Positions 8,649 to 16,127 of a stretch of 64,000 nucleotides of DNA are shown here, piece by piece. Source of the stretch: Methanotrichaceae archaeon (GTDB lineage Archaea > Halobacteriota > Methanosarcinia > Methanotrichales > Methanotrichaceae); contig JABLXE010000001.1 of assembly GCA_013178225.1 (NCBI GenBank), positions 186,001 to 250,000 on the forward strand, written 5' to 3'. The first letter of the stretch is position 1. Every line of letters begins with the position of its first letter. Made by a program: the position numbers and the translations under genes. The notes beneath the pieces are model-generated. The model saw only the letters and a program-made list of their open reading frames with translations, did no database searches and was not told the DNA's origin.

Positions 8649-8772
8649 ATATGCCTGTGGGGGAATTAGCTTCTGGCGTAGGGATGCGAATCGGTCGCTG
8701 CCTGCAGCAGATGCAGGTTTACGCCGGAAATTGAGTTTTTCCAGCAATCTAATGGATAGATCCCAGGCATAT
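8649..8772 (+). ncRNA. Highly structured 5' leader RNA, riboswitch-like candidate
   Basis: A closing helix of nine perfect pairs (8649-8657 with 8764-8772) is continued by ATTAG/CTAAT (8665-8669 with 8749-8753). Inside are GGCGTA/TACGCC (8675-8680 with 8720-8725), which itself encloses hairpins GCGA/TCGC (8686-8689 with 8695-8698) and CCTGCA/TGCAGG (8701-8706 with 8712-8717), plus GGAAA/TTTCC (8726-8730 with 8738-8742). This is two nested multi-way junctions in about 124 bases. It starts where the TATA box predicts initiation and ends 30 bases before the ATG at 8803. It does not show the conserved boxes of riboswitch classes I know well. Confidence 0.55.
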
Positions 8773-8802
8773 CATCTCGAGGTGTTTCGTGGGGGAACTT
8801 AA

Positions 8803-9333
8803 ATGACGAGAAGAACTAGCTTTATGAAATTGCTGATTATCGTGGCCCTCTCAATGATCATTGCAGAGCCTGTGTGGGCGCAGGGACTGGGCGGAGGACC
8901 GGGCGGATCGTGCACGTACAATCCCAGAAATCCGGCAGAGGTCTATTGCGTATCTCGCGGCGGCTGCCCGCAGGGCGGGAACTGCTATTTCCCGGACGGG
9001 TCTTACTGTGAGCTGTGGTCCTTCTACAACGGGACTTGTCCCGGTGAGGGATACTATGAGCAGATGCTTTGGGAGGCCGAAGCTTACCGCTTCCTTTACG
9101 GAGATCTGGTTCCTGTGTCCTCGTTCTATACGCCGTACGGCACATCGGTAACCTCGGCTCCGGCGACCACAACCTATCCCAGCCAGTATTATGCGGGTCA
9201 GTATTATTATCCCTATTACTATCCATACTATTATCCTTACTACTCGTATTCTTACCCCTATGGCTATTACGGCTCGACAGGACACACGTACTATGGCGAC
9301 TATCTGACCCCTGCCGGAGGGCTGAGCGGGTAG
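8803..9333 (+). CDS. Secreted DUF333-domain protein with Tyr-rich tail
   Basis: 176 residues. Signal peptide about 1-26 (ending VWAQ). Residues about 36-78 match the DUF333 pattern: NPAEVYCVSRGG, a Cys pair around GNCYFPDG, CELWSFYNGTC; the six Cys of this part could form disulfides outside the cell. The tail (about 125-165) is a Tyr/Pro/Ser/Gly low-complexity stretch of YYPYY-type units, like adhesive or structural surface proteins. The ATG at 8803 has GGGGG about six bases upstream; an ATG at 8824 is possible. Expression appears to be controlled by the palindrome and structured leader in front. Confidence 0.7.
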   Translation: MTRRTSFMKLLIIVALSMIIAEPVWAQGLGGGPGGSCTYNPRNPAEVYCVSRGGCPQGGNCYFPDGSYCELWSFYNGTCPGEGYYEQMLWEAEAYRFLYGDLVPVSSFYTPYGTSVTSAPATTTYPSQYYAGQYYYPYYYPYYYPYYSYSYPYGYYGSTGHTYYGDYLTPAGGLSG

Positions 9334-9700
9334 CATCAGACGCGCTGAAGATTACTGTATTTCTTTTTCTGACTGAAAATTGGCGATCTTTTCGAAATGG
9401 TGCGGCCTGATTCTACCTAGCGTTTGCAGCAGGACTTTTCCCGGGCATATGGTATCGCTAAATATGGCCCTATCAAAGCGGTCGTGGTCAGTCATTCCGG
9501 CTGCCAGCGCCAGAGAGGGACGCTGGAGATAGCTTTCCCCGCCTTTTGGTAAAATCAGCCGAATCGAACAATCACATCAGGCCGGACTCCAAAAATTATT
9601 TGTATGTATGGGCGAATATTAGAATAGCAGATGGTTCTGCAGTTGTCCGGATGGTATTGAGAAAATGAAGTAAGATAATTTTCTCAGGAGATGTTACAGC
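9334..9700 (+). other. Intergenic region with two hairpins
   Basis: No gene is supported. CCAGCG (9504-9509) pairs with CGCTGG (9521-9526). Nearer the next gene, TGAGAAAAT (9658-9666) pairs perfectly with ATTTTCTCA (9678-9686) around an 11-base loop. AT-rich stretches near 9595-9605 could be a promoter for the small gene at 9701. Confidence 0.4.
9658..9686 (+). promoter_or_regulatory. Inverted repeat touching the ribosome-binding site
   Basis: A perfect nine-base inverted repeat whose right arm ends at the first base of the AGGAGAT ribosome-binding site (9686-9692). As RNA it would form a hairpin just upstream of the site; as DNA it could be an operator. Confidence 0.4.
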
Positions 9701-9913
9701 ATGGAATGTTGCGATATAACCAGGAATTTTCTGGCAGGAAGAAAGGGACGGATGCTCAAAGTGCTGATAGAGGGTGGAGGGCTGACGCCTGTTACCGGCA
9801 AGCTGGTGGACTTCGACGATGCGGCTATGGTTCTGGAGATTCCCAGCGGAGAACAATGGTTGATCGACATTGATTACATAATCAAGGTGGCAGATACGAC
9901 CGAGGAAGGATAA
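9701..9913 (+). CDS. Small Sm-like (beta-barrel) hypothetical protein
   Basis: 70 residues. The middle (LKVLIEGGGLTPVTGKLVDF, then DDAAMVLEIPSGEQWLIDIDYIIKV) alternates like the five strands of an Sm-type barrel, with the Gly-x-Leu-x-x-Phe-Asp pattern seen in Sm motif 1. It is shorter than true Lsm proteins and lacks the RNA-binding Sm2 signature, so RNA binding is not claimed. AGGAGAT lies nine bases before ATG and a nine-base inverted repeat adjoins it. It stands alone between secreted-protein genes and converges on the next minus-strand gene. Confidence 0.5.
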   Translation: MECCDITRNFLAGRKGRMLKVLIEGGGLTPVTGKLVDFDDAAMVLEIPSGEQWLIDIDYIIKVADTTEEG

Positions 9914-9991
9914 GGCCCCTCCTCGAAAAACTTTTATTGAGTTCTCTGCAGCAGAGCTGCAGCCCAACTGCCGCTAGACCGGCAACCAGGC

Positions 9992-10459
9992 TCAGACGAT
10001 ATCACACACGAACACCATCTTTCCCACGTCCCGGCAGGGCTTGATGGGAATTCCTACCTCAAAGGTGTCCTTAGGCTTGGCGTTTCCATTTACCACAAAG
10101 ACCCGGTCGCTCTCAAGCCCGGTTCCGATTTTTAGGACTTTTTGTCCCTGTGAAGAGGTTTCAGCCACTTGAGGTGCGGTGTCTTCAGCAACGGGCTCGA
10201 TTGCCGCCACAGGCGACTCCTCCGAGCTGACATTTTCAGCTGCTGCACTCTCTATGCTTGCATTCTCTTCAGAAACGTTCTCGTCTGCAGTGATAATGAC
10301 GGCTGCATCTGGAGCTGCGAACTCCAGAGTGGTGTTATTCATAGTAGTATTGTTCAGGGTGATGTTCAGTGCCAAGCTACCCTCTTGAGCGGGAACGGAA
10401 ACAGTTGCCGCCATCAGTAAGGCCATTATGCCCATGAAATATATAATCTGAGTTTTCAT
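9992..10459 (-). CDS. Secreted, Asn-glycosylation-rich hypothetical protein
   Basis: 155 residues. Signal peptide about 1-25 (cleavage near VPAQEG), then an acidic Ala/Glu/Thr/Val-rich linker with many Asn-x-Thr/Ser sites (NITLNNTTMNNTT, NVSEENAS), and a compact C-terminal part of about 45 residues with two Cys (IKPCRDVGKMVFVCDIV) that could form a disulfide. No family recognised. It lies 77 bases downstream of the ABC ATPase on the same strand and may be read through from that operon, which would make it a candidate substrate or accessory. Confidence 0.6.
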   Translation of the reverse strand: MKTQIIYFMGIMALLMAATVSVPAQEGSLALNITLNNTTMNNTTLEFAAPDAAVIITADENVSEENASIESAAAENVSSEESPVAAIEPVAEDTAPQVAETSSQGQKVLKIGTGLESDRVFVVNGNAKPKDTFEVGIPIKPCRDVGKMVFVCDIV

Positions 10460-10536
10460 ATGGGTCCCTCCGCGTACTCCATAGCCAGGATGGATATGAA
10501 TTTATCGAAGCCGCACCACATTTCCGTTGAGCAGCT

Positions 10537-11292
10537 CTACTTGAGGTTGATCTTGCCGCCGTCCTCGCCCAGGTCGCACAGCTCTGTGGTGCGAAACCCA
10601 TCGTCTTGCCTCAATAGCTCGCAGACCAGCTTTCCGTCCACAATTCGCAGGATTCGGTCGGTCTTCTCGGCCAGGGTCATGTCGTGAGTGACCAGGATGA
10701 AGGTCTGATTGATCTTGCGGTTGAGATCTCGCAGCAGCTCGTAGATCATATCGGAGGTCTTGGTATCCAGGTTTCCCGTAAGCTCGTCGCCGATGACGAT
10801 TGATGGATGGTTTACCAGGGCCCGGGCCACAGCCACCCTCTGGTTCTGGCCGCCCGAGAGCTGGTTGGGCCGGCTCTTTAGTCTATCTTCCAGGCCAACT
10901 GCTTTCAGGTACTCGCTGGCTCTCTCGCGTGCCTCGGATTTGGATTTTCCGGCAATGAGCATGGGGATCATGACGTTTTCCAGAGCTGAGAATTCCGGTA
11001 TTAAGTGATGATATTGAAAGACGAAGCCCAGCTCCCTGTTGCGCAGCCTCGCCCTCTCATCAGGACTGGCCCGGCTCACATCGATCCCCTTGAGCAATAT
11101 CTGTCCATTGGTGGGGGTGTCCAGAAGGCCTATCAGGTTTAAAAGAGTGCTTTTTCCGCTTCCGCTCGGACCCACTATGGATACGAACTCTCCTGCCTTG
11201 ATGGTGAGGCTCACTTTATTAAGAGCAATCACTTCCACGCCGTTGCCGTATATCTTGCTGAGTTCCTTTAGCACAATTATATCGTCACTCAC
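10537..11292 (-). CDS. ABC transporter ATP-binding protein (LolD/MacB type)
   Basis: 251 residues. Walker A GPSGSGKST at 41-49, Q-loop in FVFQYHHLIPEF, signature LSGGQNQRVA, Walker B region IVIGDELTGNLD, and a switch His in LVTHDM. The order and the FQYHHLIPEFSALENV segment are typical of ATPases paired with FtsX/MacB-like permeases that move lipoproteins or peptides or do mechanical work at the envelope. It overlaps the last permease by eight bases and is the only ATPase in the five-gene minus-strand operon, so it presumably serves all four permeases. The C-terminal 30 residues beyond the core are unusual and unassigned. Confidence 0.9.
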   Translation of the reverse strand: MSDDIIVLKELSKIYGNGVEVIALNKVSLTIKAGEFVSIVGPSGSGKSTLLNLIGLLDTPTNGQILLKGIDVSRASPDERARLRNRELGFVFQYHHLIPEFSALENVMIPMLIAGKSKSEARERASEYLKAVGLEDRLKSRPNQLSGGQNQRVAVARALVNHPSIVIGDELTGNLDTKTSDMIYELLRDLNRKINQTFILVTHDMTLAEKTDRILRIVDGKLVCELLRQDDGFRTTELCDLGEDGGKINLK

Positions 11293-12445
11293 TTCCGATC
11301 GCCTCCACCGGATCCAAGCCCGAGGCCAGGTAAGCCGGATAAATTCCGGCCAGAATATTTAGCAGGAGAGCAAAGAACAGGGCATAGATTGCAAACTCCG
11401 GGCGCAGGTCCAGAACGATCCTGGTAATGCCCATTTCGCCACTCCCCATGTCCAGGGGATAGCTCTCAATGGCTTTTCCAAAGGCTACGCCTACTGCAAT
11501 TCCCAGAAGACCAGCTGCCGGGCTCAGCATGAGGTTTTCCAGCAGGAATATTTTCAGGATGGAGTATCGAGTGGCTCCCATGGCCATAAGCATGCCTATC
11601 TCTTTGGTCCTCCTCCTTACAATCATTATGGTTGTGTTGGCCACCACAAATCCTGATACCAAGAAGATCAGTCCATAGAAGAGTATGTTGATCCTGGATT
11701 GAGTGCCCAGAAACCTGGCTATCTCGCGATTGAAATCCTGCCAGCTTTCCACCCGATAAGCTGTCAAAGCCCTGATCTCCTCTGCCATATCTGGAGCATC
11801 CCGATAGTCCTTGAGCTTCACACCCACCTCGGAGACAACATCTCCCTGACCTGCCAGATCCTGGGCCACATCCAGCGTAATGTAAACCAGGGTTCTGTCT
11901 TTGACCGTCCCCTTCTCGATCAGACCGGCCACCTTCAGCTTGACCGTTTTATTGCGGAGGGAGAGGTAAATATCATTTCCCGGCCGGACCCCAAGATTTT
12001 CCGCAAGAGTCACTCCTAAAAAGGCCGCCTTTCTCTTGAACTTGAGTTCGGAGAAGTCTCCTGCAACCACGCTCTCACTTATCTGCATGAGCCTGTCTTC
12101 GCTCACCGGGTCCGCGCCAATGAACTCGATTCCCTCTACCTGATCCCTGTAGCGCGCTGCACCTTGGCCCACCATGCGGGGAGAAGAGGCCATCACGCCG
12201 GGATACTGAGAAAGAGATTGATTGAGGTTTCTATATAGGTAAATGTAGTCTTCACCCTCCTTGGGCATCACCAAAATGTGTGGATTCTTCTCAACCGTGT
12301 TCTGAACGATCTGTCTCAGGCTTCCAGAGGAGATGCTCAGGGACATGATTATGACCCCCACCGCTATGGCCACGGTGAGCACGGTGAATGCAGTGCCCTT
12401 TTTGTTAGAGGCAATATGTCTCTTGGCGATGTCGACCTCGAACAT
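11285..12445 (-). CDS. ABC permease, FtsX/MacB type (A form, copy 2)
   Basis: 386 residues: one N-terminal membrane segment (about 20-42), a large extracytoplasmic MacB-like domain (about 45-265), and three C-terminal membrane segments. Marks of the A form shared with the permease at 13676-14836 are SPRMVGQGAARYRDQVEGI, GADP, and TKEIGMLMAMGATR in the cytoplasmic coupling loop before the third segment. It starts at MFEVDIAKRHI, four bases after the previous permease ends, and overlaps the ATPase. Likely forms a heterodimer with the B-form permease before it. Confidence 0.85.
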   Translation of the reverse strand: MFEVDIAKRHIASNKKGTAFTVLTVAIAVGVIIMSLSISSGSLRQIVQNTVEKNPHILVMPKEGEDYIYLYRNLNQSLSQYPGVMASSPRMVGQGAARYRDQVEGIEFIGADPVSEDRLMQISESVVAGDFSELKFKRKAAFLGVTLAENLGVRPGNDIYLSLRNKTVKLKVAGLIEKGTVKDRTLVYITLDVAQDLAGQGDVVSEVGVKLKDYRDAPDMAEEIRALTAYRVESWQDFNREIARFLGTQSRINILFYGLIFLVSGFVVANTTIMIVRRRTKEIGMLMAMGATRYSILKIFLLENLMLSPAAGLLGIAVGVAFGKAIESYPLDMGSGEMGITRIVLDLRPEFAIYALFFALLLNILAGIYPAYLASGLDPVEAIGSE

Positions 12446-12448
12446 CTC

Positions 12449-13603
12449 TCATCCCTTTATGGCCTCTACGGGATCAAGCCTCGAGGCTTTGATGGCTGGA
12501 TAAATGCCTGCAAGCAAGCATAAAGCGATGGCCAGAAGCGAGAACGCCGGAAAATCCCAGGGATTGATGGTTAGGGGGATGGTGGTGATCTCACTTCCTG
12601 CAGCCTCAATTTCAAAGCTGAAGTTTCCCACTATTTTAATGGCTAATAGCGCCAGAAAACATCCGACAACGCTCCCCAGAAGGCCTAAGAGTCCGCTTTC
12701 GATCAGGAAGATCTTGGTGATATTTCGTCTGCGGGCTCCGACCGCCATGAGCATCCCGATCTCGCGCGTCTTGTCCATAACCCTCATGGTCATGGAGTTG
12801 GCGATTCCCAGGGAGGAGACGATCATAACCAGAATAACAGAAATCCTGGTCCAGAAGCGGCCAACGGAGAGTGACCTGCGAATCTCTGGATGGGTCTCCT
12901 GCCAGCTCTGCACCTCATAGCCTGTGAGGCTGATCTGCCGGGCCAGAGGCTCTGCCTGATAAATATCATCAATTCTGACTTCAATTGTTCTTGCCACATC
13001 GCCTTCGTTCTGGAAGTCCTGTGCGGTCTTGAGCGAGACGAAGGCTACGGATTCATCCAGAGGGGTGCCGGTGTCAAAGATGCCGGCCACGGTGAGACTT
13101 GTGTTTTTGGCACGGGGAAAGCTGGCTTCCAGCCGATCTCCCATCTTGAGCCCCAGGTCCTCGGCCAACTTTTTCCCCACGACTACACGTTTTCCTCCCA
13201 GGACCGCCGAGAAGTCTCCTTGTACCATGCTTTCGCTGATCTTGTAGATTTGGTCCTCGTCTTCCGGCACCACCCCTTTTAGCCCTGCATTCCTGGTCTT
13301 ATCCTCGAAGGCCAGAGTGGCAGTGGTGGTGAGCGAATAGGCCGATGACTGTACGCCTTTTAAAGAACCTATTTTGTCAATTAGGCTGCGATAGAGGTAG
13401 ATATAATCCTCGTCCTCTTTGGGGGACACGGCTATGTGAGGAAGCTTTTCGATGACGATGTCGGTCAGCAGCGCCTGCGAGCCGTTGGCCAGAGATGTGA
13501 AGAAGATGGAGATGCTTACCGCTAGGGCCACCGCCGTCACCGATAAAAATGTCTGACGTCTGCGGGCTGAAATGTGCCTTCTTGCGAGAGTGATCTCGAA
13601 CAG
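12449..13603 (-). CDS. ABC permease, FtsX/MacB type (B form, copy 2), CTG start
   Basis: 384 residues if begun at the CTG at 13603. The reading frame before the first standard codon (GTG at 13540) encodes FEITLARRHISARRRQTFLS, which aligns with the N-termini of the other permeases (MFELTVARKHI, MFEVDIAKRHI); beginning at 13540 would remove part of the first membrane helix. An in-frame TGA stands four codons before CTG, so no other start exists. GGTGGTGA lies six bases upstream and a TATAAAA-like element about 29 bases upstream. B-form marks: TTTATLAFEDKTRN and TREIGMLMAVGARR. Confidence 0.8.
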   Translation of the reverse strand: MFEITLARRHISARRRQTFLSVTAVALAVSISIFFTSLANGSQALLTDIVIEKLPHIAVSPKEDEDYIYLYRSLIDKIGSLKGVQSSAYSLTTTATLAFEDKTRNAGLKGVVPEDEDQIYKISESMVQGDFSAVLGGKRVVVGKKLAEDLGLKMGDRLEASFPRAKNTSLTVAGIFDTGTPLDESVAFVSLKTAQDFQNEGDVARTIEVRIDDIYQAEPLARQISLTGYEVQSWQETHPEIRRSLSVGRFWTRISVILVMIVSSLGIANSMTMRVMDKTREIGMLMAVGARRRNITKIFLIESGLLGLLGSVVGCFLALLAIKIVGNFSFEIEAAGSEITTIPLTINPWDFPAFSLLAIALCLLAGIYPAIKASRLDPVEAIKG

Positions 13604-13675
13604 GCTGGTTCACCACCAGGATTTTTTATAACCTTGGCGCTCTTGCCTTTTATTTTTTGGGCCCCGGGAGTTCTC

Positions 13676-14836
13676 TCACAGACTGGCAATAGCCTGAACC
13701 GGGTCCAGCCTCGAGGCCTTATAGGCCGGAAAGATCCCGGCTATGAAATTGATCAACAAGGCGAATATCACGGCATATAGGAAGAACTCCGGGACCAGCA
13801 GCACCTTCATGCTGGACACCTGGTATATCTCGCTTGGAACTTCGATTGGATAGGCTTCGATGAGCTTGGCGGTGACGTAGGCCAGCAGGCAGCCGAGGAG
13901 CGCAGCAGGCGGACCCAGGATCAAGCTTTCGGTCAGATAGATCTTGACGATGGACGATCTTCTGGCACCCATGGCCATCAGAATGCCGATTTCTTTGGTT
14001 CTACGGGTGACAGTCATGATCATGGTGTTGGCCACTCCAAAGCCGGCGATGATGAATATCAATACATAGAACAAAATCATCATTACTTGTTGGGTGTCCA
14101 GGACCTCCAAAATGTCCCTGCTCTGATCCTGCCAGCTCCGGGCCTCATAGTTGAAGCGGGCGTTGAGATCGGATGATATATCCGGAGCGGCATTTATGTC
14201 TGAAAGCCGGGCCCCTATCTGTGAGACCACATCTCCCTGGCTGATCAGCTCCTGGGCGGTCTCCAGCGGAAGGTATACCAGAGTCTGGTCCGAACCGGTG
14301 CCGGTTTGGATCAGCCCCACGACTTCCAGCTGCAGAGACTGGTTTTCCCTCACCAATGTGAATTTATCTCCCGGCGAAATCTCCAGATCCTCTGCCAGTT
14401 TGGTGCCCAGGACCGCAGCACGCTTCTTGAAAACCAAATCGTAGTAGTCACCATAGACCATGTCCTGCGAGACCCTCATCATGGGGTCTTCTTGCAGCGG
14501 ATCTGCGCCAATTATGCTCACTCCCTTAACCTGGTCCTTATACTTGGCAGCCGCGTTTTCCAGCAGACGGGGAGATACAGCTTCCACTTGCGGATATTGC
14601 CACACTATCCCGGAAAGGGTGCGGTAAAGGGTGATGTAGTCCTCGTCCTCCTTGGGCTCGACTGTCAGGTGGGGGCTGTTCTCAACTGTGCTGCTGATTA
14701 TGTCTTCTCTGTAGCCCTGCATCATCCCCATCATCACCACTATCACTCCAATGGCCAGGGCCACGGACAGGACGGCGAAGGCGACCATGCGCGGGTCGGA
14801 GGTGATATGCTTTCTGGCTACAGTCAGCTCGAACAT
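13676..14836 (-). CDS. ABC permease, FtsX/MacB type (A form, copy 1)
   Basis: 386 residues, four membrane segments in the 1+3 arrangement with a large outer domain. A-form marks are SPRLLENAAAKYKDQVKGV, GADPLQEDPMM and TKEIGILMAMGARR. It is clearly paralogous to the permease at 11285-12445, closer to it than to its immediate neighbours by these motifs. It begins MFELTVARKHITSD, six bases after the first permease ends. The C-terminus carries the conserved YPAxKASRLDPVQAI segment of FtsX-family proteins. About 70 bases with a TATA-like element separate it from the next permease. Confidence 0.85.
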   Translation of the reverse strand: MFELTVARKHITSDPRMVAFAVLSVALAIGVIVVMMGMMQGYREDIISSTVENSPHLTVEPKEDEDYITLYRTLSGIVWQYPQVEAVSPRLLENAAAKYKDQVKGVSIIGADPLQEDPMMRVSQDMVYGDYYDLVFKKRAAVLGTKLAEDLEISPGDKFTLVRENQSLQLEVVGLIQTGTGSDQTLVYLPLETAQELISQGDVVSQIGARLSDINAAPDISSDLNARFNYEARSWQDQSRDILEVLDTQQVMMILFYVLIFIIAGFGVANTMIMTVTRRTKEIGILMAMGARRSSIVKIYLTESLILGPPAALLGCLLAYVTAKLIEAYPIEVPSEIYQVSSMKVLLVPEFFLYAVIFALLINFIAGIFPAYKASRLDPVQAIASL

Positions 14837-14842
14837 AAAACC

Positions 14843-16051
14843 TCAGCCTCGCAAAGCCTCGACCGGATCAAGCTTGGAGGCCAGGTGTGCCGGATAGGCC
14901 CCGGCGGCGACGCTCAGCAGCACTGCTAGGATGGTATAGACCACAAAATCCTGGATATTCAGTACAACCGGCAGATTTATGGACTGGCCTACCGGCGACT
15001 GAATTTCGAGTCCTCTCAACTGAACTGCAGCAAGCGCGCCCAAAAGACAGCCCACCGCAGCGCCCAAAAGCCCCAGCAGGCCGCTTTCGATGATGAAAAG
15101 TCGTCTGATCTGAGAAGAGGTAGCACCCATGGCCATGAGCATCCCGATCTCGCGGGTCTTCTCCTGCACCAGCATGTTCATGATGCTGGCGATTCCGAAG
15201 GCGGCAATGACCATGATCAGAAGCAGAGTGATGAAGTTCGAGGTCCTTTCGAAGGCCAGAGTGCGAACGATATCGGGGAACAACTCCTGCCAGCCCTTGG
15301 CGTTATAGCCGTAGGATCTGAGATTTGCCACTGCGGCCTCAGCTTCAAAAGGATCCTCCATCTTGATATCGATTTCTGTGATCACATCTCCTTCTGCCAA
15401 AAACTCCCTTGCAGTCTCCAGGGAGACGTAAGTGATGCCCTCGTCCAGCGGTTCATAGCCGGTGTCGAAGATCCCCGCCACCACCAGATTGAGGGGACTG
15501 GCATCGGGAAAGCTGACTCTAACCGTGTCGCCATACCTCAGCTTGAGCTTGTCTGCCAAGGCCTGGCCCATGACGATCCGCTTTCCGCCCAGAACCGATG
15601 TGATCTCCCCCTTCACCATGCTCTCGCTGATCCGGCTGATCTTATCCGCCTCCAGGGGATCGATACCCAGCATGGCCACGTTCTCGACTTCATCCTTGTA
15701 GGCGATGGTCGCGGTCGTGATCAGGGTGGGTGACACACCCACCACCCCGGGAATGGCCCAGGTCCTTTCCACAATATTGCGGTAGAGGTGAAGATAAGTC
15801 TCCCCGTCTGGGGGGGTTACGGTGGCATGGGGGAGGTTTTTGAAGAGTATGTCGAATATGAACTCCTGAAAGCCGTTCTGAATGGAGGTGGAAAGAATGG
15901 TAATCCCTACGGCCAGAGCTATGGCCCCCACCGCGAGGGCGGTTCGCCCTTTCCTGAAGGTGATGTGCCTGGAGACCACCGTGAATTCGAGCGTCGGAAT
16001 GATGCCGTTTTGCAAAGGGCCTGAGACCTCCGGCGGATTATTTGCGCTCAT
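14843..16051 (-). CDS. ABC permease, FtsX/MacB type (B form, copy 1)
   Basis: 402 residues, first gene of the operon. It has a 20-residue Pro/Gly/Asn-containing extension before the shared EFTVVSRHITFRKGRTAL start. One N-terminal and three C-terminal membrane segments enclose an outer domain with the B-form marks SPTLITTATIAYKDEVENV, GIDPLEADKI and TREIGMLMAMGATS. It pairs in sequence type with the permease at 12449-13603. Role of the system is not evident; MacB-like exporters or FtsX-like envelope regulators are the nearest families. Confidence 0.85.
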   Translation of the reverse strand: MSANNPPEVSGPLQNGIIPTLEFTVVSRHITFRKGRTALAVGAIALAVGITILSTSIQNGFQEFIFDILFKNLPHATVTPPDGETYLHLYRNIVERTWAIPGVVGVSPTLITTATIAYKDEVENVAMLGIDPLEADKISRISESMVKGEITSVLGGKRIVMGQALADKLKLRYGDTVRVSFPDASPLNLVVAGIFDTGYEPLDEGITYVSLETAREFLAEGDVITEIDIKMEDPFEAEAAVANLRSYGYNAKGWQELFPDIVRTLAFERTSNFITLLLIMVIAAFGIASIMNMLVQEKTREIGMLMAMGATSSQIRRLFIIESGLLGLLGAAVGCLLGALAAVQLRGLEIQSPVGQSINLPVVLNIQDFVVYTILAVLLSVAAGAYPAHLASKLDPVEALRG

Positions 16052-16127
16052 TTGTTATCAAGGTAGTGGAGTATCCAAACTGAGCCAAAAAACCGCATTT
16101 CCAGCCGGGCTTCAGGAACCCGGCAAT

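Noticed and set aside
8472-8747. Minus-strand 91-codon frame in the intergenic region before the DUF333 gene
   Set aside because: It runs through the structured leader on the wrong strand, lacks a ribosome-binding site and has no domain features.
8649-8772. Leader RNA as a cobalamin or c-di-GMP riboswitch
   Set aside because: The conserved boxes I would expect for those classes (for example the B12 box) are not visible, so no known class is claimed.
9190-9290. Short tandem TAT/CCC-rich repeats as a CRISPR-like or satellite array
   Set aside because: They are in-frame Tyr/Pro codons inside the secreted DUF333 protein, without spacers or constant repeat length.
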